This document shows, piece by piece, positions 8,321-17,323 of a stretch of 64,000 bases of DNA. The notes under the pieces are model-generated. The model worked only from the letters and a program-made list of their open reading frames with translations. It was not told where the DNA came from and did no database searches. How positions within the stretch are numbered: the first letter of the stretch is position 1; each line of letters opens with the position of its first letter. The position numbers and the translations under genes were made by a program. This stretch comes from JAUVUV01 sp964548275 (GTDB lineage: Bacteria > Gemmatimonadota > Glassbacteria > GWA2-58-10): NCBI GenBank assembly GCA_964548275.1, contig CAZJQI010000006.1, forward strand, positions 39,094 through 103,093, given 5' to 3'.

Positions 8321-9928
8321 ATGAACAGTGACCCTGTTGCAAAGACATGTTTCCTGCTGGCGGTTTTGTTGTCATTTATAACGCTTCCTGCCAGCGCAAG
8401 CGAATTGCAATTGAGAGTGATCGATGACTTACTGGGTATCCAGGTGCCAGCGAGAGTACTTCTGCGTGGGTCGGACGGCGTTTGCAGAGTTCCGGAGGGA
8501 GTGCCGTTATTAAAAATTGCCCGGGATGTCTGGTTCACGACCGAGGGTTCCTACAGGGTGGATCTTCCTCCGGGCCGCACCGAGCTGCGGGTTGAGCGGG
8601 GCAAGGAATACATTCGAGAAAAAGTATATATCGACATACCCACTGAGGGTACCATTCGGAGGGAAGTCAGGCTGAAAAGGTGGATCGACATGCGGAGTGC
8701 GGGCTATAAGTCCCTGGAGAACCACCTTCATCTTGCCCCCGATATGGTGGGAGCCTTCTGCGCTGCCGAGGATCTGGATTTCGGCACTGTACTCCAGTGG
8801 TGGAACCGGCCGGCGTTCGGTGTACCACCCGGCAGCGGGTATATCCGCAAGATTGCCTTTGGCGGAGTGACTGTTCCCACTACGATCTACGACGTGGAGG
8901 TGGAATACGAATGGGGTGCGATCTATATGCTGGGCCTTCCGAACCCTTTTCCTTTTCTCAACGACCCATCGATACCCAATCTCCCGGCGGCGCGCTACGG
9001 CTGCCAACGAGGAACACTAAACTGCTACCAGGGGGGCTGGTCGCGCGAGGTGCTGGTGGATGCCCTTTTAGGTCTGGTGAATGTGGTCAATCTCTGCAAC
9101 AATAATTTCGCCATGCACCGCTTTCAGCCGCGCAGTATCTATTCGAATCTGCTCGAGGTGGAGGGATTCCCGATTTACCCTGATACCCCGGAAGGCATGT
9201 TGCAGATGAATCTGGAGACATACTACAGGCTGCTCAACTGCGGCCTGAAACTCGCAGCCGGGGCAGGCAGCGCCACGGGTGTGAAAGCCGTTCCCCCCGG
9301 GTTCAACCGGGCTTACGTGCGCTGCGCTGTGAAGGAAGGGTTGGAAGAAGTTCTCGATCACTGGAGACAGGGTCAGAATTTTGTAACCAACGGCCCAATG
9401 CTGTTCTTTCGCGGGCCTGGCGGTGTTCAGCCGGGAGACTCGCTCAGCCTGGAAAAGGAGCAAGGCAAGCTCGAGTTCGAAATCGAGGCAATCTCGGACT
9501 GTCCCCTGGGTTCGGTAGAGCTGGTGGTCAATGGCGAGGTTGCGGGAAAACTATCTCCAGGACCGGGACAGAAAAGGATTAAAGGAAAAATCAGCGTTCC
9601 GGCTGAAGAAAGCTTCTGGGTCTGCGCACTGGCCACGGACCGGGATACACTGCTCACAGATGAAGAACTCGCCGGCTACGACGAACCACCGGGGCGTTGG
9701 GCCAACCGCGCTAACCGTCTGCGTTTTGCCCACACCAGCCCGATATATGTCAAAATTGGAGGCGGGATTCCGCTGGTGGAGCGCTCTCTAAGGGAGGCCT
9801 TGTCGATGCTGGAGGCATTCGAGCGCTTCGCAATCGCCAAATGCTCGCCCGACTACCTCGACGAACTTCTGAAAGCAGTGGAGAAGGGAAGGGAAAAGAT
9901 TTCAGCCGGGCTGAAAAAATTCAGGTAA
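8321..9928 (+). CDS. CehA/McbA-like secreted PHP-type protein, possibly degenerate
   Basis: About 535 aa. I chose the ATG at 8321 over the adjacent TTG at 8318 because GGAGGGAG lies at good spacing. A signal peptide ends near SASELQ. An N-terminal beta domain (about residues 25-125) resembles a carboxypeptidase-regulatory-like fold. It is followed by a PHP-superfamily region opening with ENHLHL, like CehA/McbA carbaryl hydrolase relatives. Several later family positions look altered. Where relatives have a GHxxxLG-type motif this protein has WGAIYMLG, and the usual late Gly-Thr/Ser-Asp motif reads AGAGSATG. The metal site may be incomplete, so calling it an active hydrolase would be unsafe. 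Confidence 0.7.
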   Translation: MNSDPVAKTCFLLAVLLSFITLPASASELQLRVIDDLLGIQVPARVLLRGSDGVCRVPEGVPLLKIARDVWFTTEGSYRVDLPPGRTELRVERGKEYIREKVYIDIPTEGTIRREVRLKRWIDMRSAGYKSLENHLHLAPDMVGAFCAAEDLDFGTVLQWWNRPAFGVPPGSGYIRKIAFGGVTVPTTIYDVEVEYEWGAIYMLGLPNPFPFLNDPSIPNLPAARYGCQRGTLNCYQGGWSREVLVDALLGLVNVVNLCNNNFAMHRFQPRSIYSNLLEVEGFPIYPDTPEGMLQMNLETYYRLLNCGLKLAAGAGSATGVKAVPPGFNRAYVRCAVKEGLEEVLDHWRQGQNFVTNGPMLFFRGPGGVQPGDSLSLEKEQGKLEFEIEAISDCPLGSVELVVNGEVAGKLSPGPGQKRIKGKISVPAEESFWVCALATDRDTLLTDEELAGYDEPPGRWANRANRLRFAHTSPIYVKIGGGIPLVERSLREALSMLEAFERFAIAKCSPDYLDELLKAVEKGREKISAGLKKFR

Positions 9929-10026
9929 CAGCAATAAAGGGGCGCGGCTATGCTGTACAAGAAAACTCTATAGCCGTATTGAAAATTAGGGATTTGCAAT
10001 CTTCTGAATAATAAGCAGGCAATATC

Positions 10027-11289
10027 TCAGAGCGGGGTGTTTTTCAGCCTTTCGTAGTTAGTGGTTCTTTCAAAACCTTCGATTCTGAAAATGGGGTCAT
10101 CGCCGGTAATTTCTTCCAAGGTGTTCTTGGAAATGCTGCTAAAGAAAACCGGGCGAATAAGCCCGGGGTTGTCCTTCAGTTCCCCAAACAGAAACCTTCG
10201 GCCATCCGGACCTGCCTGGGCCAGAGAGGACACTTTAGCGCCTGGATAGAGCCTGATAAAACTGTTCAATCCAACGGTATCTGGCCGGATGCGCCTTAGC
10301 CCCTCAATATCCTGACCCACCTCTTGGGGGGTTTGTCCGGGAAATCCGCAGAGATAATCGACTGCGAGGCGGATGTTGTACTTTTTAGTATGGCGGCGGA
10401 TTCTGGCGGCATGTTTTAGACCGTTCCTACCTGTGGGCAGCGAGAGAGTCACCAGCTTTGCCCCGCTTGCCCCTAACAACCGGAAAAGTTCCTCGTCGTA
10501 CGGCGTGCTTTTCATATAAAGGGTCCAGCTCATCGGTAAACGTGCGCTGATCAGGGTTTGGAGAAACTCGTGGCAGTATTTCAGATTCTGATTGAATTCC
10601 GAATCGCAGAGGTGGAATTCGGATACGCCCTGTCCGAGAAGCTCTTTCAACTCCTGGACGACTTTCTGCGGTTTGCGGTAAATCACACGCAAGGAGGCTT
10701 CCAGGCAGTAGGAGCAGGTACCGAGACAGCCCTTCTGGGTTTCGAATCCGGCAATACCGCCTTTATTCATGTAAACGGGATAGTCGACACACACTCCCCG
10801 GCCAGTAGTATCCAGGTTCGGATCAACACCCCATCTCCAGCCGTCAACAACCGTGCCTTCCGTTGGCGGATTCTTTTCCAGGGAGTCGAGAAAGTGGATC
10901 AGAGCCTTCTCGCCGGGTCCGCTTATCCCCCAGCTTGCCCCGAGGTAAGAGAGGATTCCGGCCGGGTTGAACGAATACCCCGATCCCCCCAGCAATGACG
11001 GTACTCCAAGCTGAGACAGCCGCTCCACAATTGTCTTAATTTCATCGAGAAAAAACAGGTTGTTCTGGTATAGAGCTGTATCGATATTTCTGATCGAAAT
11101 CCCCGCAAGTTGCGGAGCGAATTCGTTTACTGTTTCAACCAGAGTCTTCTTTAAATTGCGCTTAAAACACAGGTCGAGAATCCGGCTTTCGTGCCTGGTT
11201 GCCTTGAGTACACTCTGAATATATTCAAGGCCGAGCGGAGGCACAGGAGGATGGTGGTAACGGTTGGGATTGATGAGAAGGATTTTCAT
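10027..11289 (-). CDS. Radical SAM protein with cobalamin-binding-like N-terminus
   Basis: 420 aa. The radical SAM cluster motif is clear: Cys188-x3-Cys192-x2-Cys195 in KGCLGTCSYC. The first ~150 residues begin MKILLINPN, contain the PPLGLEYI segment and a GGSGYS loop as in B12-dependent radical SAM enzymes, but lack the DxHxxG histidine that ligates cobalt from below. That is also true of several base-off members. A typical C-terminal extension follows. Such enzymes methylate or rearrange unreactive carbons; the substrate cannot be told. It is monocistronic and convergent with the CehA-like gene. Confidence 0.82.
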   Translation of the reverse strand: MKILLINPNRYHHPPVPPLGLEYIQSVLKATRHESRILDLCFKRNLKKTLVETVNEFAPQLAGISIRNIDTALYQNNLFFLDEIKTIVERLSQLGVPSLLGGSGYSFNPAGILSYLGASWGISGPGEKALIHFLDSLEKNPPTEGTVVDGWRWGVDPNLDTTGRGVCVDYPVYMNKGGIAGFETQKGCLGTCSYCLEASLRVIYRKPQKVVQELKELLGQGVSEFHLCDSEFNQNLKYCHEFLQTLISARLPMSWTLYMKSTPYDEELFRLLGASGAKLVTLSLPTGRNGLKHAARIRRHTKKYNIRLAVDYLCGFPGQTPQEVGQDIEGLRRIRPDTVGLNSFIRLYPGAKVSSLAQAGPDGRRFLFGELKDNPGLIRPVFFSSISKNTLEEITGDDPIFRIEGFERTTNYERLKNTPL

Positions 11290-11389
11290 TGGGGAATGAC
11301 GCTCTATTATCCAGCTTTCTTGAAATAGACCCGGGTAAACGGCTTTGTCCAGAATAGGTACTGAATGGGAGCTTGTTTAACCAGATCTC

Positions 11390-14300
11390 TCATTTTGATT
11401 CGTCTTTTTCGCGTTTCAGCGGTTTGGTCGGGAAACTGATAATAAAAGTCGAGCCCCAGCCAGCTTTCGTCTTGACCGCGATTGTTCCGCCGAGGGTTTC
11501 CATAATTGAGCGGGAAAGCGGAAGACCCATTCCCATTCCCTCAGTCGGGTGGGTACCCTTTGTCTTGGTGCTGAAAAAGGGCTCGAAAATATGCGGCAAA
11601 ACATCATCCGGGATACCGGGTCCGGTATCGTTTACCCAGAGCTCGAGTCGTCCTGTAGATTTCGTGCAGCCGATTGTTAGCCTGCCGCCGTGAGGCATAG
11701 CTTGAACGGCGTTGAGAATAACATTATAAAGAACCTGGGTTACCTGATTGACAGAGAGTTTCAATTTCGCACCGTTTTTACCCATCTCGTTCTGAACAAC
11801 AATTTTCCGCCGGCTGATCTGGGGTTCGAGCATTTTCAGCACATTACCCACGGCATCCGCCAGATTTACCTGTTGTACCTCCCTGGCCGAAGGTTTGTAC
11901 AGATTGTAGAGCTGGGTGATAATCCCTGTCACCCGGTCGATTTCGCTGTCCATGAGATCGAGATAAGAACGGTCCGGGTGCTTGGCGGAGATGGATTTCT
12001 TGAGTATGAAAAGCGAATTTTTTATCGAGCCAAGCGGGTTATTGATCTCATGGGCCACCCCGGCCGCCAGCCGGCCTGCAGCGGCCATTTTCTCAGACTG
12101 GATCAGTTGCTCCCGCAGTTCCCGGTTCTGGATTAAAGAGGCCAGCGAGGCGCCAACATGTTTGACAAGGTCCCATTCGAAGGGTAGAAAACTGGCCTCG
12201 TTTATGCAGGAGAAAATCCGTAAAAATCCCCGATTGACACCCCCTATCTGTATCAGACTCTCCAGGTTGTTTTCCTTGTCGTATTTGCAGTTTTCGATAA
12301 TCATCTGATTGCCGTCGAGGTTTATCAGGATGACCTTCTTCTCCGGCTTATTTAACGCATTCCGGATATGAGATGCACAGGAATATAAAGTTTCCTCCAG
12401 CTTCTGTTCCCTGTCGAACTCATCCCGTATTTTATAGAAGCAAGTCAGTTCCCTGAGCCTCTCCTGTAATCTCAGCTCGGAACGCCTCAGAGCAGCGGTA
12501 CTTTGGGCTACCCGTACCTCCAGGCTGTCGCGTTCTTTCCGCAGCTCCTCTTCCATCCGAGTTCTTTCCAGGGCATTGATAAAAATTTCTCCCACCATTC
12601 TGAGAAGGACGATGCTTTCCTCCTCCCAGGATTTTTCCTTACTCACCGTACAAAACCCTAGAAAGCCAACCACTGAATCGCGAAAGATTATGGGAACGGC
12701 AATAAGCGATTTAATCGCTTGAGCCAGCAGTATTTCCTTCTCTGCTTTCGCCTCGGGGGGGAGGTCGTCTACTCTCGGTATATGAACGGCTTCTCTTTTA
12801 TTCAAAAAACGATCCGCCCACCATGAAAAGGTCTCGATCTGCAGTTCTTTCAATTCTTCTATCTGTGGCTTGATTCCGTCAGCGCACCACTCGTGGGTAT
12901 TGCTCACCTTTGTTCCGTCATCTGAACGCAGGAACAGGCAGCTGCGGTCAACGCCGTCAAACTCGCCGATCGCTTTCAGCGCCTGCTCGATACCCTGGTC
13001 AATCTCTTCATGTCTGAGATTGATAAATTTGGTTGATATTGTGGTGATAAGAAACTCGAACTCCACTCGTTTGCGCAGAGCTGCTTCCGCCCGCTTGATA
13101 TCCGAAATGTCCATAACGCTTACCAGCAGGTTGACGAATTTCGATCTCCCGGTCGGAACGTAAGTCCTCTTGAGAACATTTAAACGCCTTCCATCCAGGG
13201 TACCGTTAACAGTCTCGGTTTCGATCTCTTCCTTCCCCTCGGACAGGGCAATAATCACTTCCTTGAATGCCGGCAGGGTTTCGGGCAAGAAGACCTTGTC
13301 GGCCGAGGCCAGCAGTTCTTTCTTGCTCTTTGCGCCGTAAAGCTTTAGCGCAGTACTATTTACATCGAGTACTTTTATCAGTCCGGCAGCCTTTTGCACG
13401 AACTCCGGGTGTTGGTCCACGTACTTGCGGAAATCCTTGACACCCCAGGCTTTCAACTTCTCAAACTCCGCTTTCACCCCGGAAAAATCCTCTTCCCAGA
13501 TCGCTACCGCAGCCGAATGGAAGATGGTGCGGAAACGCTCCTCACTCTCGCGAAGGGCCGCCTCAGCCCTTTTGCGCTCGGTGATGTCGGTTACAACCGC
13601 CACGGTACCCCTGAACTCCCTCTTTTCGCCTGACAGCGGGTAAGGAGAGATGAGGAGGTGAATCTGGCGTTTATCTTTACCGTCTATCACCAGCTCGTAG
13701 GAGTCCATATCCCCTTTTTGTCTTTTTTGGAAACGCTCCTTTACAACATCCTGATATTTTTCATCCAGGAATACCAACGCATTACTTCTCAGAAGCTCCT
13801 CTTTCGTAAATCCTGTGATCCTGCAAAGCGCGTCATTGACAAAAGTCAGTTTCAAATTCTCATCCACCAACACCAGACCCTCTTTCATCGTTTCCACGAC
13901 GGTACGGTAGCTCTCCTCACTTTTACGAAGAGCTTTCTCTGTCCTTTTGCGTACGAGAATTTCCTTTTCCAGCAGCTGGTTTGCCCTGGTTAATTCTGCT
14001 GTGCGTTCCTTAACCAGATCTTCAAGACTGTCCCGGTATTTTTGCAGTTCCTCCTCGACTTTTTTGCGCTGGCTGATATCACGCAACACGCCGGTCAGGC
14101 CGCTAAAATTTCCCTCATCATCCCGAATGACCCTCCCATATTCCTCAACCCAGTGGAGGCCCCCCTGTTTATCGACAATCCTGAACTGGGTGGGGAATTC
14201 CTCGCCTGTTTCTGCTGTGCGCTGAAAATCTGCAAGAGTGGGTTCTATATCTTCTGGATAGATACATTCCTGGACAGTACGACCGATAATCTCCTCCGGA

Positions 14301-15706
14301 TCGTAGCCGTAACGTTTTATCTGGGGACTGACATAGGTAAAAACGCCTTCCGCGTTCACCGAATAAACGATGTCATTTGTGTGTTCAGCCAGGGTCTTGT
14401 ATTTTTTTTCGCTCTCTCTGAGCGCCTCTAACGCACGTTTTCGCTCGAGAGTTTCCACTCTCAGTTCTTTATTTATTATCGCCAACTCCGCGGTTCGTTC
14501 GTTAACTCTCTGCTCCAGCTCTTCGCTTGCCTTGCGCAGTGCCTCTTCAGCGCGTTTTCGTTCTGTAATATCCTCGAACAAAAGCGAGTTAAACAGCACC
14601 CCGTCATTTTCCATCACTCCCAGCTTCAGCCTGAAAAATCTTCCTTGCAGGGCCTTCTCCCTGATACCGACCTCTATATCAAACGGTATCTTGAACTGAT
14701 CAATGTTAAAGAGGGACTTGCGAGTGTATATTTTTATCTCGAAGAATTCAGCCTCCCCGGAAAAGGAGGTGAATCCGACATGATTCTGGAAGTCGAAAAT
14801 TGCGTTGGAATCTATCAATTCAAGCTCAGGAGCCATCTTACCCGTATGCAAATTTTTTAGCTTTCTGCGTATCCTGCCCCCGATACGTTCCACTATGACC
14901 TGGTATTCTGTATCAGGTTCAAGTGACTCGTCTGTGGTGACCAGGTCCGCGACCTGCCGCTGGATAACGGCGGCCGTATTATCGCAGCTCCCGGTACAGA
15001 TAGAATAGCCGACCAAGTCCGGCAGGGTTTCCTCATAGCCTGAACCGGCGGAAATAATCAGTGATAGGTCTTTGATAAGATTTTCATTTTTCGATGTTTT
15101 TATTTTATAGGATATTTTGATGTCTTCCTCTGGCCCGCCGTACTCTTCCGCAGCAATCAAATAACAGTCCTGTTTATCTTCAAAGTGCTGATCGTGGATT
15201 ATTTTTACCACCCCATTCTCCTCGGTAATTCTCCAGTTGTTCTTATCAGTTGTTCTAAAGGCTATCCATTCTTTTCCTATTCGCTCTTTTGAATTCGGGC
15301 CTTTGTATCTCAAACACCAGCGCCGACCATTTTCATAAGGCAAACCGCGGAGAGTCTCCACGCGCCTGAGATAATCCTCGATTTTCTTAAAATCCCCGTG
15401 CTGGAGAAAATCGCGAATGTGTCTTTTCCGGTCAGCAAACTCAACCACACTTTTAGTCAGATGTGCGAAATTACCTGAATAGCCAACAGCTCTCCAGCGC
15501 TCGTCCAGGTAAAGTTCGGGCATGCCGACTGTGGCCCGGAATAAATGAATCTCTTTGGAAAGCTTGAACATCCTTTGTTGCTTCTCGAGGCCTATCCTTT
15601 CGGCCTGTTGAAGGCGCTGTTCGATTTTACGCGCCCTGACAAGCTTGGCCTCGAGTTGGGCTACCCTTTGCTCCAGTTCTTTTATCTTTTTACTTTTATC
15701 GGGCAT
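11390..15706 (-). CDS. Giant soluble multi-PAS/GAF hybrid sensor histidine kinase with lectin-like insert
   Basis: 1438 aa, no membrane segment. Order by eye: N-terminal coiled coil (5-50); a PAS-like region (52-150); a beta-rich segment (about 155-333) resembling a concanavalin/LamG-type jelly roll; the end of a PAS-type domain (334-385); coiled coil; PAS S-boxes at about 435-550, 592-715 and 722-875; GAF (885-1040); a second GAF-like domain (1070-1180); HisKA with phospho-acceptor His1219 in AAGVAHEINNPL; HATPase with NDTGPGIPDD and GMGMGLPLS. AGGAGG lies before the ATG. The HTH-receiver gene 500 bp upstream on the same strand is the likely partner. A receiver domain is not present in this chain. 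The ligand is unknown. Confidence 0.88.
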   Translation of the reverse strand: MPDKSKKIKELEQRVAQLEAKLVRARKIEQRLQQAERIGLEKQQRMFKLSKEIHLFRATVGMPELYLDERWRAVGYSGNFAHLTKSVVEFADRKRHIRDFLQHGDFKKIEDYLRRVETLRGLPYENGRRWCLRYKGPNSKERIGKEWIAFRTTDKNNWRITEENGVVKIIHDQHFEDKQDCYLIAAEEYGGPEEDIKISYKIKTSKNENLIKDLSLIISAGSGYEETLPDLVGYSICTGSCDNTAAVIQRQVADLVTTDESLEPDTEYQVIVERIGGRIRRKLKNLHTGKMAPELELIDSNAIFDFQNHVGFTSFSGEAEFFEIKIYTRKSLFNIDQFKIPFDIEVGIREKALQGRFFRLKLGVMENDGVLFNSLLFEDITERKRAEEALRKASEELEQRVNERTAELAIINKELRVETLERKRALEALRESEKKYKTLAEHTNDIVYSVNAEGVFTYVSPQIKRYGYDPEEIIGRTVQECIYPEDIEPTLADFQRTAETGEEFPTQFRIVDKQGGLHWVEEYGRVIRDDEGNFSGLTGVLRDISQRKKVEEELQKYRDSLEDLVKERTAELTRANQLLEKEILVRKRTEKALRKSEESYRTVVETMKEGLVLVDENLKLTFVNDALCRITGFTKEELLRSNALVFLDEKYQDVVKERFQKRQKGDMDSYELVIDGKDKRQIHLLISPYPLSGEKREFRGTVAVVTDITERKRAEAALRESEERFRTIFHSAAVAIWEEDFSGVKAEFEKLKAWGVKDFRKYVDQHPEFVQKAAGLIKVLDVNSTALKLYGAKSKKELLASADKVFLPETLPAFKEVIIALSEGKEEIETETVNGTLDGRRLNVLKRTYVPTGRSKFVNLLVSVMDISDIKRAEAALRKRVEFEFLITTISTKFINLRHEEIDQGIEQALKAIGEFDGVDRSCLFLRSDDGTKVSNTHEWCADGIKPQIEELKELQIETFSWWADRFLNKREAVHIPRVDDLPPEAKAEKEILLAQAIKSLIAVPIIFRDSVVGFLGFCTVSKEKSWEEESIVLLRMVGEIFINALERTRMEEELRKERDSLEVRVAQSTAALRRSELRLQERLRELTCFYKIRDEFDREQKLEETLYSCASHIRNALNKPEKKVILINLDGNQMIIENCKYDKENNLESLIQIGGVNRGFLRIFSCINEASFLPFEWDLVKHVGASLASLIQNRELREQLIQSEKMAAAGRLAAGVAHEINNPLGSIKNSLFILKKSISAKHPDRSYLDLMDSEIDRVTGIITQLYNLYKPSAREVQQVNLADAVGNVLKMLEPQISRRKIVVQNEMGKNGAKLKLSVNQVTQVLYNVILNAVQAMPHGGRLTIGCTKSTGRLELWVNDTGPGIPDDVLPHIFEPFFSTKTKGTHPTEGMGMGLPLSRSIMETLGGTIAVKTKAGWGSTFIISFPTKPLKREKDESK

Positions 15707-16208
15707 AGGCTGCCTCCTGCGATCTGTTCCAGAACCGGCTTGAAATGCGACCCAACCGCAAAGCTAATTCACTGGTCCCGAACTGAATAGGTGTTTTAAT
15801 ACGCTGGCCTTATTTTCCAACACTCTTCGTCCTTGCTAATAAATAAAATCTTGCAGATAATTTTTCGCTGTATCCTGGGAATTAAAAAATCTTTTTCATC
15901 AAAACAAACGACCTCGAAAAATATTAGAAACTACCGAATCGGGGGGAACTAGGTGAGGACTTTTCCAGAATCAAAAAAGCGAATTGTATCACTACGCTGG
16001 TATCTATTCCGGGAAAGAAAACCTCTGATTGGAAGAATGGTTCACAGTGGCGTAAAACATCAGGGAAAAACTGCTGCGAGCGGAGAAATATTCTCCTCCT
16101 GCCGTTTATACTTTGTCGAAACGGGAAAGACAACCGGTAAAAGAACGGAAAATTCCATTGTGGCCGCAACAGTTTTTCCGATAACTAACAACCGGCACCC
16201 GGAACGTT
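15707..16208. other. Spacer between kinase and regulator genes
   Basis: About 500 bp, A+T-rich near 15840-15940, presumably carrying the kinase promoter. Short open frames exist on both strands but have no ribosome site, domain or consistent codon pattern, and I do not accept them. No hairpin terminator stands out after the regulator gene. Confidence 0.4.
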
Positions 16209-16826
16209 CTAAATCTCGCTGGAGGCTCTCTTTGGTTTGCGTCCCCTGGTTCTGCGCTGTCTGGGAGACTGATACAGGCTGCGGATCATGTCCATCAGGG
16301 TATTCATATCAACCGGCTTGGCCAGGCATTCATCCGCACCGGCCTCCCGGGCTCTTTGGAACATCACCTCGTCAGGATATCCTGTAACAACAATAATCCT
16401 GGTCTGATCACCACCTTTACGGGCCCTGGAATCATGGCAAACCCTGAACCCGTCGATTCCCGGCATGACCAGATCAAGCACTAGAACATCAGGCTCGAAT
16501 TCACCAATCATCCTGCCCGCCTCGTAACCGTCGCCAGCCTCCTTGACATTGAACGCAGGTTCTTTCTGAAGGGCGCCGACCAGGCTCTTACGGAATGAAT
16601 CCTCGTCATCGATCACCAGAACTTTTATCGGTGATATCTTATCGGTCGGCGGCAGAGGAAAACCACGTTCTTTGAGAAATTCAAGCACATCATGGCGGCG
16701 GAATCGCTTGTGCCCGCCGGGGGTAGAGGCAAACTTGATCTGTTTCCGGAAACACCAGGATCTTACAGTATCAGGAGACACGCCACAGAGCTCTGCGAGT
16801 TCTCTAGGAGTAAGTAAATCTTTCAT
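16209..16826 (-). CDS. Response regulator with N-terminal MerR/excisionase HTH and C-terminal receiver
   Basis: 205 aa. Residues 1-55 form a helix-turn-helix of the MerR/excisionase (BldC-like) type, with LTPRELAELCGVSPDTVRSW and the wing motif TPGGHKRFRR. Residues 66-190 are a CheY-like receiver: acidic pair in VIDDED, phospho-acceptor Asp118 in VLDLVMPG, Thr/Lys switch residues in VVTGYP and CLAKPVD. The tail is basic (RRTRGRKPKR). The order is the reverse of ordinary regulators, where the receiver comes first. It lies upstream of the giant kinase on the same strand, so the two probably form a two-component pair. Confidence 0.88.
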   Translation of the reverse strand: MKDLLTPRELAELCGVSPDTVRSWCFRKQIKFASTPGGHKRFRRHDVLEFLKERGFPLPPTDKISPIKVLVIDDEDSFRKSLVGALQKEPAFNVKEAGDGYEAGRMIGEFEPDVLVLDLVMPGIDGFRVCHDSRARKGGDQTRIIVVTGYPDEVMFQRAREAGADECLAKPVDMNTLMDMIRSLYQSPRQRRTRGRKPKRASSEI

Positions 16827-17323
16827 CGTTTTATCCCTCTATTTTATATCTGTTTATAATTTTTAACCTAAAAATCGTTGCTTGTCAAGAAACGGTTTCC
16901 AAAAAGTTCTGTCAGGCGCCAGGTTAGGGCATGCCCGGACAGGCCCGAAATCGGGCAGAAGTATTCCTATAATAGCTTAAAATCAAAATTTTTGCAATCT
17001 AATTATCATGAGTTTATTTAACAGGGTGCGTGACAGGAGCATTTTTATACTATTTCGCTATCTTCTCCCTGCATGCAAATTCCGGAATCATTTCACACCA
17101 GCTTACAAGTCTGCACAACAAGGCGTTGCTGTATTCTTAGCTTTCAGCTTGCTCTCCTGCCAAAGGCGGCAAAGATGATTGCTTGCCTGGCGCGGCTTGC
17201 AGCGGGAAAGAATCAGCTGTCAGGAGGGTTTTTCAACTCATTTTGCGGCCGAGAAACTGAAAAATCACCTTTATGTGGGAGCATGCGGTCCGGGATAAAG
17301 GCGACAGAAAAGGTATAAAATTG
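16827..17323. other. Intergenic region with small hairpins
   Basis: Near 16850 the upstream region of the regulator contains a TGTTTATA half-site. A tight GCCCGA/TCGGGC hairpin lies at 16943-16956 next to a GGGCATGCCC palindrome, but without a T-run. The rest, to 17323, shows no gene that I can support. Confidence 0.4.

Noticed and set aside
15953..16387. Plus-strand open frame of 144 codons
   Set aside because: Half lies antisense to the HTH-receiver gene and no domain is visible.
16943..16956. Hairpin GCCCGA/TCGGGC as a terminator
   Set aside because: Only two loop bases and no T-run on either strand.
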